From Gemmatimonadetes bacterium 2013_60CM_65_52 (GTDB lineage Bacteria; Gemmatimonadota; Gemmatimonadetes; Gemmatimonadales; Gemmatimonadaceae), in contig NGFI01000005.1 in NCBI GenBank assembly GCA_002215645.1, positions 885,367 through 949,366 on the forward strand: DNA of 64,000 bases, written 5' to 3'. The notes under the pieces were generated by a model. It was given only the letters and a program-made list of their open reading frames with translations. It was not told where the DNA came from and made no database searches. Below, in pieces: positions 17,776 through 26,375 of this stretch. Each line of letters begins with the position of its first letter. The first letter of the stretch is position 1. The position numbers and the translations under genes were made by a program.

Positions 17776-19562
17776 TCCGCCACCGACTCCAGCGTGATGT
17801 GCAGGTCCTCGAGGTCTCCATCGGCCACGGGCGACGGCGCACCCTCGAAGAGCGCGCGCGCCGCCGTCGTCTTCGGGAACGCGATTACATCTCTCAGCGA
17901 CGTCGCGCCGGCCAGCACCATGGCAATCCGGTCGAACCCGAATGCAATGCCACCGTGCGGCGGCGCACCTGCCCGCAGACCCTCGAGCAGAAAGCCGAAC
18001 CGCGACTGAGCCGTCTCCTCGTCGATGCCGAGGAGCGCAAAGATGGAGCGCTGCACCGTGGGATCGCTGATGCGAATGCTGCCGCCGCCCAACTCCGTGC
18101 CGTTCAGCACCAGGTCATACGCGAGCGCGCGCGCCGTCCATGGCTCGTTCTTCAAGCGCCCGACGTCGTCAGGATGCGGCGACGTGAACGGGTGGTGCAT
18201 CGCCGACAGCGTGCCGCTCTCGAGATCGCGCTCGAACATCGGGAAGTCCACGACCCAGACGAACTCGTTCACGCCCTCGGGCGCGAGCTGCAAGCGCAGC
18301 GCGACGTCCTGCCTGATCCGGTCCAGCGCCGGATTCGTGATGCGATCCTCGCCGGCGACGAACAAGCCCAGCTCGCCATCCTGAAGACCGAGCCGCGACG
18401 CCGCGTCATCACCCAGCGCCTTCCCGACCGCTCCTTCGACGACGCCATTGACGCTCTTCACACGCAGCACGCCGCGGACTCCGGCGCTCTTCCCCACCGC
18501 GTCGATCTCATCGAGCTGCTTGCGCGACAGGGATGCGCCCCCGGGAATCCGGATGCCGCGCACGCGGCCACCGGCCGCGATCGCCGTCGCGGTGAACGGA
18601 AACTCCACCGCGCGAAAGGCCTCGGTGACGTCGGCGATCTCGAGGCCATATCGCAGGTCGGGACGGTCCACGCCGTAGCGCTCCATCGCGTCCGCATACG
18701 TCATGCGTCGCACGCGGCCGGCGGGAAAAGGCGATCCGCCCTCCTGCCAGAGGGTGCGCATCATCTCCTCGGCGACGTCGATCACGTCGTCCTGCGTGAC
18801 GAACGAGGCTTCGACGTCGATCTGCGTGAACTCGGGTTGGCGGTCGGCGCGAAGATCCTCGTCGCGAAAACACCGTGCGAGCTGGAAGTAGCGGTCGAAG
18901 CCGGAGACCATGAGCAACTGCTTGTAGATCTGCGGCGACTGTGGCAGCGCGTAGAACTCGCCGGGATGCACGCGGCTCGGCACCAGGTAGTCGCGTGCAC
19001 CTTCGGGCGTCGGTTTGGTCAGCACCGGCGTCTCGATCTCGAGGAATCCGGCGTCCGACAGAAAGCGGCGCGTCCGCTGGAGCAGGCGATGCCGGAGCAT
19101 CAGGTTGCGTTGAAGCTCGTCGCGTCTGAGATCGAGATGGCGATGCTTCAGTCGCAGCTCCTCAGCCGCGAGCTGCTCGCTGCGTCCGCGAGCGACGGGA
19201 ATGGCAGGCGTGTCCGCCGGCCCGACGACGCGAATGGACGTGGCGCGGATTTCGACGTCGCCCGTGCTCATCTCCTTGTTGCGCATCGCAGCAGGACGCT
19301 CGGCCACCACGCCCTCGACATCCACGACACTCTCGGCTCCGACAGATGCCGCGAGCGCGCAGGCGTCAGCGCCGGCCGTGGCCGGATCAAAGGAGACCTG
19401 TACCAGCCCGGCCCGATCGCGGAGGTCCAGAAACACCAAGCCGCCAAGATCGCGCGCGCGATGTACCCAGCCTCCGAGCCGCACCGTACGTCCCACGTGT
19501 TCCACGCGAAGGGCGCCGCACTGATGCGTGCGAAGGCTCGTCGCGAACGAGATATCCGTCAT
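17772..19562 (-). CDS. aspS: Aspartyl-tRNA synthetase
   Basis: This class II synthetase charges tRNA(Asp), and tRNA(Asn) too if the enzyme is non-discriminating, which I cannot decide from the text. The 596-aa product has the N-terminal OB-fold anticodon domain (VGRTVRLGGWVHRARDLGGL), the class II core with QSPQIYKQLLMVSGF and FRDEDLRADRQPEFTQID, the bacterial GAD insertion domain (about residues 290-410) and motif 3 GIAFGFDRIAMVL near the end. This is the normal bacterial length. It heads the long minus-strand run, with a 244-bp divergent gap upstream. Confidence 0.97.
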   Translation of the reverse strand: MTDISFATSLRTHQCGALRVEHVGRTVRLGGWVHRARDLGGLVFLDLRDRAGLVQVSFDPATAGADACALAASVGAESVVDVEGVVAERPAAMRNKEMSTGDVEIRATSIRVVGPADTPAIPVARGRSEQLAAEELRLKHRHLDLRRDELQRNLMLRHRLLQRTRRFLSDAGFLEIETPVLTKPTPEGARDYLVPSRVHPGEFYALPQSPQIYKQLLMVSGFDRYFQLARCFRDEDLRADRQPEFTQIDVEASFVTQDDVIDVAEEMMRTLWQEGGSPFPAGRVRRMTYADAMERYGVDRPDLRYGLEIADVTEAFRAVEFPFTATAIAAGGRVRGIRIPGGASLSRKQLDEIDAVGKSAGVRGVLRVKSVNGVVEGAVGKALGDDAASRLGLQDGELGLFVAGEDRITNPALDRIRQDVALRLQLAPEGVNEFVWVVDFPMFERDLESGTLSAMHHPFTSPHPDDVGRLKNEPWTARALAYDLVLNGTELGGGSIRISDPTVQRSIFALLGIDEETAQSRFGFLLEGLRAGAPPHGGIAFGFDRIAMVLAGATSLRDVIAFPKTTAARALFEGAPSPVADGDLEDLHITLESVAE

Positions 19563-19806
19563 TCCGTGTTCGTTTGTGATTGGAGCTCCGCGTCAGTCGC
19601 GAACCGCGCACCGGCCGAGGATGGGCTCGGACGCTCGCAAAGGCACGACGCGTGAGACGCCGCCCCGTGCGTTCAGGGGCAGTCGATGGTCGTCGATCAT
19701 CAACGCGTGTGCAAGGTGCGCATTCCGCGTGAAATCTAGCGGGGTCGGTGCCCGCGGGCTAGCGGCGCCGTTGCGTGCCGCACGACGCGCCGATAAGCTC
19801 AACTTC
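19563..19806. other. Divergent intergenic gap between aspS and the secreted protein gene
   Basis: The gap must hold the promoter for the aspS-led run and one for the secreted-protein/rlmN pair. I see no clear -35/-10 pair, T-box, or tRNA-like leader, and no repeat. Several short open frames cross it without family character. Confidence 0.4.
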
Positions 19807-20709
19807 ATGTGCCGCATGACGTTCGCCGCCATTGCGGCCGCCGCAGCGCTCAGACCGCTGGGGGCTCAACAGGTACCTGGACGCGACCTGTTTCACTTCC
19901 CCATCGGACTGTTGGCGGAGGCTCCGGCACTGGCCACGGCCGCCGGCGGGGGCTTCTGGAACCCGGCGACCCTCGCCCTCCCGAAAGGCGACGCATGGCT
20001 CTTTGCGGCCACCGGGCTGGACTCGCCGATCGAGCAAGGTGTGACGGCGCAGCTTGGCACGGTCGCTTACCGGGTGCGGCCCGGCGTCACCGCCGGAGTG
20101 TCCCTCGCTCTGGCGACGGTCACGGACCTCCTGAGAACGGACACCGACCCCCAATCGATCGGCGACGAGATCCCATATCGGTCGACGATCGTCTCCGCGG
20201 TCGTCGCAACCGAGCGCGGCCCGGCGGTTCTTGGACTCGCCGTACGCCGGCGGAGCGGGAGCGTGGACCAACAGAACGGTCGTGCGACGTCCATCGACGT
20301 AGGGGCCACCGTCGACCGTCCGAGAGGACTCCCCTTTCGCGCCGGCCTTGCCACCTTCCTGCTGTCGCCGTCCCGCCGCATCGAGCGGGCGAGCGCCGTG
20401 AGCGCGCTGGAAGGGTATCTTCCCTTTCAGGAGAACGACGTCCGCGCCGGCGTCTCGTATCAACTCGACGAAGGCGGCGGGGACGAGACGTTCGTGTATG
20501 CATCGGGGAAGACAGGGCTGATAGAGATGCGCGGCGGACTGGCACGTCATCAGGAGTTCGGCTACACCACCAACCGCATGCGGTTGGGAGTGGATCTGCG
20601 GTACTCGCGCTACCGCGTCGGCATCGCGCGCGAGGACGGCACCGGAGGGCTCAGCGCGAGCTACCAGTTCCTTTTCTCGACCGCCCTTCCTGTGCGGGTA
20701 GCGCCATGA
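19807..20709 (+). CDS. Secreted beta-rich protein, probable outer-membrane barrel, function unknown
   Basis: The 300-aa product begins MCRMTFAAIAAAAALRPLGA followed by QQ, a signal peptide with cleavage after an A-X-A-like site; ATG 19816 is an alternative start. The mature part alternates polar and hydrophobic residues in short segments separated by turns, ends in the aromatic stretch SASYQFLFSTALPVRVAP, and contains repeated short strands, all typical of outer-membrane barrel proteins. No named family is recognised. Its stop overlaps the rlmN ATG as ATGA, so the two are co-transcribed. Confidence 0.7.
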   Translation: MCRMTFAAIAAAAALRPLGAQQVPGRDLFHFPIGLLAEAPALATAAGGGFWNPATLALPKGDAWLFAATGLDSPIEQGVTAQLGTVAYRVRPGVTAGVSLALATVTDLLRTDTDPQSIGDEIPYRSTIVSAVVATERGPAVLGLAVRRRSGSVDQQNGRATSIDVGATVDRPRGLPFRAGLATFLLSPSRRIERASAVSALEGYLPFQENDVRAGVSYQLDEGGGDETFVYASGKTGLIEMRGGLARHQEFGYTTNRMRLGVDLRYSRYRVGIAREDGTGGLSASYQFLFSTALPVRVAP

Positions 20710-21788
20710 CACAGCGCGAGAATCTGCTCGATCTCACGCCCGACGAGGCGGAGACCCGCCTGTCGACGTTCATGTCGGAGGTCGGCGAGCCGGAGTATCG
20801 CGTTCGCCAGGTCTTGCGTCGCCTCTGGCAGAATCCCGCGGCGTCATTTGACGCAATGACCGAGTTGCCGGCGGCGCTCCGCAGGGAGCTCGACTCCGCG
20901 TTCGCGTTGCCGCGACTGGAGTTGGTGGTCCGCCAGAAGTCCGTCGACGGAACGCAAAAGTTCCTCTTTCGCCTGAGCGACGGAGAGGCGATCGAAACCG
21001 TCGCGATTCCGGAAGGCAACCGCGTGACGCTCTGCATCTCGTCACAAGCGGGCTGCGCGCTGCGGTGCGCCTTCTGTGCGACCGGGGCGATGGGATTCTC
21101 GCGCAATCTCGAGGTGCACGAGATTGCCGGTCAGGTTCGCGAGATGCGCCTGATCGACGAGCCTGTGGACGTCACCAACATCGTCTTCATGGGGATGGGC
21201 GAGCCGCTCATGAACTGGAAGGCGGTGGACCCCGTGCTCACGCTGCTCAACGATCCTCGCGCGCTCGGCATCGGTGCCCGACACATCACGATTTCCACCG
21301 TCGGCGTGCTGCCCGGCATCGTTGCATTGGGACAACGGCCGGAGCAGTTCCGCCTTGCCATCTCGATTCATGCGCCGACTGATGAGCTGCGACGGTCGCT
21401 CATGCCGATCAACGTCAAGTATCCGCTCGCCGATGTGATCGAGGCGGCGCAGGTGTTCGATCGTCGCGTCACGTTCGAGTACGTCATGCTGGGCGGCGTG
21501 AACGACGGCGCCGAGCATGCGCGACAACTGGCGGAGCTGGCGCGTGAATGCCGTGCGTTCGTGAACCTCATCCCGCTGCATCCCGGCGGATCACAGGGGT
21601 TCGCCGCGACGCCGCCCGAAGGCATTGCGCGGTTTGCCCGCGCCGTGCGTGATCGAGGCGTGGAGGTGGCCATCCGAAAGAGCCGCGGCATGGACATCGC
21701 CGCGGCGTGCGGTCAGCTACGGGTCGAGCGGCTCGGCCGGCGGCCGCCACGCGCGGCCAAGCAACACGGTGATATCCAGGTAGCGTGA
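20706..21788 (+). CDS. rlmN: 23S rRNA/tRNA (adenine-C2)-methyltransferase RlmN
   Basis: This radical-SAM enzyme methylates C2 of A2503 in 23S rRNA and A37 in some tRNAs. The 360-aa product carries the CxxxCxxC cluster motif at Cys117, Cys121 and Cys124 (GCALRCAFCATG), the GMGEPLMNW motif, and the C-terminal methyl-carrier cysteine Cys335 in SRGMDIAAACGQL. All catalytic residues are present. The 3' end overlaps the convergent LytR_C gene by about 72 bp; the extra tail after Cys335 (26 residues) lies in that overlap. Confidence 0.96.
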   Translation: MTQRENLLDLTPDEAETRLSTFMSEVGEPEYRVRQVLRRLWQNPAASFDAMTELPAALRRELDSAFALPRLELVVRQKSVDGTQKFLFRLSDGEAIETVAIPEGNRVTLCISSQAGCALRCAFCATGAMGFSRNLEVHEIAGQVREMRLIDEPVDVTNIVFMGMGEPLMNWKAVDPVLTLLNDPRALGIGARHITISTVGVLPGIVALGQRPEQFRLAISIHAPTDELRRSLMPINVKYPLADVIEAAQVFDRRVTFEYVMLGGVNDGAEHARQLAELARECRAFVNLIPLHPGGSQGFAATPPEGIARFARAVRDRGVEVAIRKSRGMDIAAACGQLRVERLGRRPPRAAKQHGDIQVA

Positions 21789-22157
21789 GCTGTCGGGGCG
21801 CGATTCGACATGCGTCCCCTGTCCGAGAACGGCGGCCACGCTGGCAGCCCAGGCCGGATGACTCGAGCGATCGAGTACCAAAGTGGAATCCCGCAATGGT
21901 CCACTCGCGCCGGTCTCCACCACGTCGAACCCGTGGTTCCGCAGCACTCGGGCAGCACGGCGAGCAAGTCCACGCACCTTCGTGGTGTTCACGACCGCCA
22001 CCCGCACGCGCACGCCGGCGGGCGGACGAAGTCCTTCGGGCAAGGTCGCCGCGGCAGCGGGAGACGCGGCGCCGCGGCGCGCATGAATGGCCCACGCCGC
22101 GCCGAGAAGCACGAGAAACACCAGCAGCGCGAGCACGAGCCTGAGGCCGCGCGTCAT
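21717..22157 (-). CDS. Membrane-anchored LytR C-terminal (LytR_C) domain protein
   Basis: The 146-aa product has one N-terminal transmembrane segment (residues about 5-22, LRLVLALLVFLVLLGAAW), a proline/alanine linker, and a LytR_C domain (VRVAVVNTTKVRGLARRAA, LRNHGFDVVETG, DSTLVLDRS). The domain occurs at the C-terminus of LytR-CpsA-Psr envelope proteins and as short anchored forms in many phyla; its role is unknown. ATG 22157 overlaps the yqeK stop as ATGA. The 3' end overlaps rlmN on the opposite strand. Confidence 0.85.
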   Translation of the reverse strand: MTRGLRLVLALLVFLVLLGAAWAIHARRGAASPAAAATLPEGLRPPAGVRVRVAVVNTTKVRGLARRAARVLRNHGFDVVETGASGPLRDSTLVLDRSSHPAWAASVAAVLGQGTHVESRPDSSRYLDITVLLGRAWRPPAEPLDP

Positions 22158-22690
22158 CGCACCGCATTCCAGAGCTGTGTGGTCTCGGGATAGAGCTGCA
22201 TTCCTTCGCGGAGGGACCACTCGAGCCGAGCTCGCACGACCTGTCGAAAGGCGGCATCGAAATCGTCGGGGACGCGCGCAGCGAGATATGCGCGATCGGC
22301 GCGCGAGAACTTGCGTCCGGGATCGAGATAGTCCGCCATATAGAGCGCGCGACCTACGCGGCCCCACTCGGGAGATCCGACCGTGTGATACCGAACCGCC
22401 TCGAGCAGATCGCGGCGCGACTCTCCGTCCCGCTCGAGGCGAACGGCGGCAGCGGGACCGTGAAGCATCTCGAGCGTGAAGCCGGGTATGTTGCCGGCCA
22501 GTTCACGCAGCATGCGGTCCGGCGCGTCGCGCAGCGCATCGTGCAACCGTCCCGCATCGTGCCATGCGCGCGACTCGTCGTGGTCGAGCGCCATGCGCAC
22601 CGCCCATTCGTCGAGCAACGCGGTGACGCGGGTGATGTGCGCCAGCCGCTTCTCGCTCACGAGCGCCCAGGCCGGGAGCTCGAGGTTCAT
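22154..22690 (-). CDS. yqeK: HD-domain phosphohydrolase, YqeK-like
   Basis: The 178-aa product is a small HD-superfamily protein. His18 (LAHITRVTAL), the HD pair in DAGRLHDALRD, His in EMLHGPAAA and the family motif ALYMADYLDPGRKF match YqeK, a symmetrical Ap4A hydrolase in Bacillus and relatives. It lies upstream of the LytR_C gene, a pairing common in this type of genome where RsfS often follows; no rsfS is seen here. ATG 22690 overlaps the folK stop as ATGA. Confidence 0.85.
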   Translation of the reverse strand: MNLELPAWALVSEKRLAHITRVTALLDEWAVRMALDHDESRAWHDAGRLHDALRDAPDRMLRELAGNIPGFTLEMLHGPAAAVRLERDGESRRDLLEAVRYHTVGSPEWGRVGRALYMADYLDPGRKFSRADRAYLAARVPDDFDAAFRQVVRARLEWSLREGMQLYPETTQLWNAVR

Positions 22691-23136
22691 GCTGCAGCGC
22701 CTCCGTGGCGCTCGAGTGCGCGGACCTGCCGCTGCCAGAAACCGCGGTCCTTCAATCCAGGATGTGGAAGGGTCAGCCGCGGAGTCTTCATTCGAACGTC
22801 GCCAAACCGCACGATGTCGAGATCGATTGTTCGCGGACTCCATCGAACGCCACGCACACGGCCGAGTGCCAGCTCGATCCGGTGCAGACGCGCCAACAGC
22901 ACGACCGGCGCTTCGCGCGTCGCCAGAAGAACCATCTGATTCAGGTACGGCGCCTGCGGTGCTCCGCCGAGCGGCGCGGTCTCCTCGACGCGTGTCGCGC
23001 CCACGATCCTGACGTTGGAGCACGCACCAAGGAGGGCTCGGGCGCTCGCGAGGAAGCCCTCGCGGTCACCGACATTCGAGCCGAGCGCGACGAGAACGCG
23101 TTCACCCACGAGAGCGCTCGACAGCAACGTGCGCAT
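22687..23136 (-). CDS. folK: 2-amino-4-hydroxy-6-hydroxymethyldihydropteridine pyrophosphokinase
   Basis: FolK transfers pyrophosphate from ATP to 6-hydroxymethyl-dihydropterin in folate synthesis. The product shows the N-terminal VLVALGSNVGDRE, the ATP/Mg signature RWSPRTIDLDIVRFGD and LPHPGLKDRGFW. The start is uncertain: ATG 23136 gives 149 aa and overlaps folB by 35 bp, while GTG 23109 (GERVLVALGSN) overlaps it by 8 bp and fits the family N-terminus better. It is paired with folB, the preceding step. Confidence 0.93.
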   Translation of the reverse strand: MRTLLSSALVGERVLVALGSNVGDREGFLASARALLGACSNVRIVGATRVEETAPLGGAPQAPYLNQMVLLATREAPVVLLARLHRIELALGRVRGVRWSPRTIDLDIVRFGDVRMKTPRLTLPHPGLKDRGFWQRQVRALERHGGAAA

Positions 23137-23467
23137 ACGCGAGCGGCCCGGCAAGCGCGACGTTGGGCTTCCGGATCACGATCCGGCACCAGCACACCCC
23201 CTCGATGTCCAATGCGCGCCGCGCGAGCGCCTCCGCGAGCGGCTCGAGATACGTTCGCTCGCCCGCGTCCAGTGTCTCACTCACCGCGCTGTAGAGCGAT
23301 CGGTAGTCGACGACCGGCTCTCGCGACGCGTGTCGCACGACGAGATCGATCTCCAGCGGCTGGGGAAGCTCGCGTTCGTGCGGCAGAACGCCGACGCGCA
23401 CGTGAAAGCGCATTCCCATGAGGGCGATCTCGGTCAAATCCGCTAGCGGTGACGGCACGTCGCGCAT
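23102..23467 (-). CDS. folB: Dihydroneopterin aldolase
   Basis: FolB converts dihydroneopterin to 6-hydroxymethyl-dihydropterin and glycolaldehyde. The 121-aa product has the family opening DLTEIALMGMRFHVRVGVLP, the substrate glutamate in the HERELPQP segment and the catalytic lysine in IVIRKPNVAL. I chose ATG 23467 (MRDVPSPLADLTE); upstream codons run into the receptor gene's 3' flank and add nothing recognisable. It is coupled to folK downstream. Confidence 0.93.
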   Translation of the reverse strand: MRDVPSPLADLTEIALMGMRFHVRVGVLPHERELPQPLEIDLVVRHASREPVVDYRSLYSAVSETLDAGERTYLEPLAEALARRALDIEGVCWCRIVIRKPNVALAGPLAYAHVAVERSRG

Positions 23468-23494
23468 GCTATCCGGGCGCCTTCGCGGGGTCAA

Positions 23495-25573
23495 TCAGGC
23501 GGCGTTCGTGATACGTCGCGTCAGCTCACCGAGGTAGGTGGCCACGTTGCGGAGCTCCTGTGTGGCACCCTCGAGCTCGCGGAGTGCGTCCGCCTGCTCC
23601 CGCGCGGTGGCGGTGACCTGCTCCGCGCCGTCGCGGTTGCGCCCCGAAATGCTCGCGATACGTCGCACCCGCTCGCTGAGCCGCGCGAAGGCAAGCTCCT
23701 GCTCGCGCGACGTGAGGGCGATGCGCTGCGCTCCCGTCGCGGCGCTCTCCGTTGCCTCGACGATGAGATCGAGGGCGTGGCGCGCCTGCTCCGAGAGCGT
23801 GCCCACGTCCTGCACGATGGCTTCGCCGCGGGACATCTGAAACGCGACGCGGCGCATCTGCTCCTCGAAGGCGACGACGATGTCGCCGGCCTGGTCGGAC
23901 GCGCGGCCGCTCTGCTCGGCCAGCTTGCGCACCTCTTCGGCCACGACGGCAAAGCCCTGTCCCTGCACACCCGCGCGCGCCGCTTCGATGGCCGCGTTGA
24001 GAGCCAGCAGGTTCGTCTGATCCGCGAGCTCGCGAATGACGGCAATGAACTCGGTGATGCGTCGCACGCTCGACGCGAGGGCCTCGATCTGCGCGCCACT
24101 CTCGCCAACGAACGTCTTGGCGCCGATCAAGCGCTCGATGGCCGTGGCGATGGTGTGGCGGTGCTCGGTGGCGATCTCGGTGGCGCGCTGACTGGCTTCC
24201 GCCGCCGCGCCGCCGTCACGCACCACGTCCAGCGTGGCGGCATGGAGGCTGGTCGTCACCTCGATGGAGCGCCCCACCTGCTCTCCCTCCTCCGCGATGC
24301 CGCGACTGATTTCGGCGATGGTGCGCGCCACGGACTCGCCACCGCCGCGGAGGGCTCTGGCGGATGCCGTGAGCGTCTCGAGCTGGCTGCTCACTCGGGT
24401 CATCGCCTCGAGCAGCGGCCGCCGCAGATCGTAAATGTGCATCGTCGTCGCCAGCTGACTCGCGAAACGACGCATGAGCGACACTTCCTTGTCGCTGTAC
24501 GCATCGGGCTTGTGATGCTCGAGCTCGAGCATGCCGACGAGTCGGTCACCGAAGCGGAGGGGGAGCACGAGGATGCTCCGCGTGTCCGATCGGCCAGGAA
24601 GGATGCGGTCATCGCGGAGCACGTCGTTGACGCGAACGACGTCTCCCGTCCGGAGGCTTTCTCTACGGAGCTCGGCGAGCGTGGCGTCGGGCTCGCGCGG
24701 CGACGCGAAATATCCCTCGTTGCCGCGGAACACGTGCATCAGCTGCCCATCGTCCATGCGGCCGATCCGGAAATCGCTCCAATCCACGAGCCGGTGTGCC
24801 AGGGCCTCGATGCGGCGGAAGGCGTCGGAGATGTCTCCCGTCGAGGAGACGATCTGCTCCATGGCGAGAATCTTGTTCGACTCCTCGGCGGAAATGGACT
24901 CCTCGAGAATCCGCTTGACGAGCAGCCCGATGCCGCCGAGCACCACGCCGACGATGACCCAGCCGACGGGATTGAGGTTGGCCACCGCCAGAATGATGAT
25001 CGACACGGCGATCGTCGACGCACCGAAGCCGATGACCTCGTAGCGGAGAATGAGCGACTTCTCTTCGTCCAGCAGCTTGTCGCGCAGCAGCAGCGTGAAG
25101 TACAGCAGGAGGCGACTGACCAGGAAATACGCGAAGAGCAGCAGCGCGAGCGCGGGAAGCGACTCCGCGCTGAATCGCGTCACGTCGGCGCCAACGGAGA
25201 CAGAGGCCCAGGCGAACACACCGTACGCCGACAACAGCGCGATTACGTCGCGGCCAGCGTTGATCCAGGCGATCTCCGCGCCCTTGCGCAGCGGCACCGC
25301 GTCCGCGACGAACACACCGATCCACACGCCCAGCGCGCTCGCGGACCCTCCGGCCAGAAGGGCGCCGGAAACGGCCGGAATGAGCATGAGGTTGAGCGCA
25401 CCGTACTTCGTGAGCGGGATCTGGTGAATCCGCACGAAAAACGCCGCGACGGCGATGACGAGAATCGTCAGCGGTTGGGCGCGCCAGTGCGGATCGAGCA
25501 GGAGGGCCGCGATGAGGATCGCAAGGCCGGTCGCCCCGACGGCACGAGCGTACGCCGTGAGGAACGTGCGCAT
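23495..25573 (-). CDS. Membrane receptor with GAF and MCP signalling domains
   Basis: The 692-aa product has an N-terminal block of about six or seven membrane helices (residues 10-240, MASE-like, with no large periplasmic loop), a GAF domain (about 265-400, with [20 protein letters not shown]) and a C-terminal methyl-accepting signalling coil whose hairpin tip reads [20 protein letters not shown]. It therefore senses through the membrane bundle or GAF domain and would signal to CheA/CheW. No che genes lie nearby. ATG 25573 follows the trpA stop (25575) directly. Confidence 0.88.
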   Translation of the reverse strand: MRTFLTAYARAVGATGLAILIAALLLDPHWRAQPLTILVIAVAAFFVRIHQIPLTKYGALNLMLIPAVSGALLAGGSASALGVWIGVFVADAVPLRKGAEIAWINAGRDVIALLSAYGVFAWASVSVGADVTRFSAESLPALALLLFAYFLVSRLLLYFTLLLRDKLLDEEKSLILRYEVIGFGASTIAVSIIILAVANLNPVGWVIVGVVLGGIGLLVKRILEESISAEESNKILAMEQIVSSTGDISDAFRRIEALAHRLVDWSDFRIGRMDDGQLMHVFRGNEGYFASPREPDATLAELRRESLRTGDVVRVNDVLRDDRILPGRSDTRSILVLPLRFGDRLVGMLELEHHKPDAYSDKEVSLMRRFASQLATTMHIYDLRRPLLEAMTRVSSQLETLTASARALRGGGESVARTIAEISRGIAEEGEQVGRSIEVTTSLHAATLDVVRDGGAAAEASQRATEIATEHRHTIATAIERLIGAKTFVGESGAQIEALASSVRRITEFIAVIRELADQTNLLALNAAIEAARAGVQGQGFAVVAEEVRKLAEQSGRASDQAGDIVVAFEEQMRRVAFQMSRGEAIVQDVGTLSEQARHALDLIVEATESAATGAQRIALTSREQELAFARLSERVRRIASISGRNRDGAEQVTATAREQADALRELEGATQELRNVATYLGELTRRITNAA

Positions 25574-25574
25574 G

Positions 25575-26375
25575 TCAGGAGCCGTCGATGCCGAGGCGCA
25601 AAGACTTCGCGAGCGCGATCGCGTCCGCAACGCTTCGGTCCGCCGCGCGAACGATGGCGCTGCCGACGACGACCCCGTCCGCCAACTGCGCCGCCGCGCG
25701 GGCATGCTCCGGGCGGGAGATGCCGAAGCCGACGCACACGGGCAACGTCGTCGCCGCCCTCAGCCGCGCAGCGGTTCTCGGCAGCTCCGGCGACAGAGTG
25801 GCCTGCTCGCCGGTGACACCGAGGCGGCTGATGAGATAGACGAATCCGCGGCCAGTGCGCGCGATCTGCGCCATCCGCTCGGCAGGTGTCGTGGGCGCGA
25901 CCAGACGAATGAACGCCAGCGGGCTCTCGGCAAACCACCGTTCGCGCTCGGGGTCGGCGCCGAGCGGCAGGTCGGTGACGAGCACTCCGTGAGCGCCTGC
26001 GGCCGCGGCGCGCTCGAGGACGTCGTCGCCGCCGCGAAGCAGTGGATTCAGATAGCTGAACAACACGACCGGCACCGTGAGCGCGGCGCGGGAGATGATT
26101 TCCAGGACGTCGTCCAGCCGAACCCCATGCTCCAGGGCGCGCTGGGAGCTGGCCTGAATCACCGCGCCGTCGGCCAGGGGGTCCGAGAATGGCACGCCGA
26201 CCTCGATGACGTCGGCTCCCGCGTCCTCGAGCCCCTGTAGGAGCTCGACGCTGCGGTTGGGATCCGGATGTCCCGCGGTGACGTACGGAACGAAGGCCTT
26301 GCGCGACACCTCGCGTAACGAGGCGAAGCGGGCCGCGATGGGGTCAGACGAAATAGTCGCCAGTCCGGATGCCAT
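25575..26375 (-). CDS. trpA: Tryptophan synthase alpha subunit
   Basis: TrpA cleaves indole-3-glycerol phosphate to indole and G3P. The 266-aa product has the catalytic glutamate in [17 protein letters not shown] (with the following Asp in DPLADG), the phosphate-binding [10 protein letters not shown] and VVVGSAIV loops, and the [12 protein letters not shown] opening. It is separated from trpB by the HEAT and HD-GYP genes, although the two subunits form one complex. It overlaps the HD-GYP gene by 32 bp. Confidence 0.96.
   Translation of the reverse strand: MASGLATISSDPIAARFASLREVSRKAFVPYVTAGHPDPNRSVELLQGLEDAGADVIEVGVPFSDPLADGAVIQASSQRALEHGVRLDDVLEIISRAALTVPVVLFSYLNPLLRGGDDVLERAAAAGAHGVLVTDLPLGADPERERWFAESPLAFIRLVAPTTPAERMAQIARTGRGFVYLISRLGVTGEQATLSPELPRTAARLRAATTLPVCVGFGISRPEHARAAAQLADGVVVGSAIVRAADRSVADAIALAKSLRLGIDGS

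Noticed and set aside
17799..19655. Long plus-strand open frame opposite aspS (618 codons)
   Set aside because: aspS on the minus strand has complete class II motifs; this is its antisense shadow.
23777..25816. Long plus-strand open frame opposite the MCP-type receptor (679 codons)
   Set aside because: The minus-strand receptor has clear domains; the plus frame shows low-complexity charged text only.
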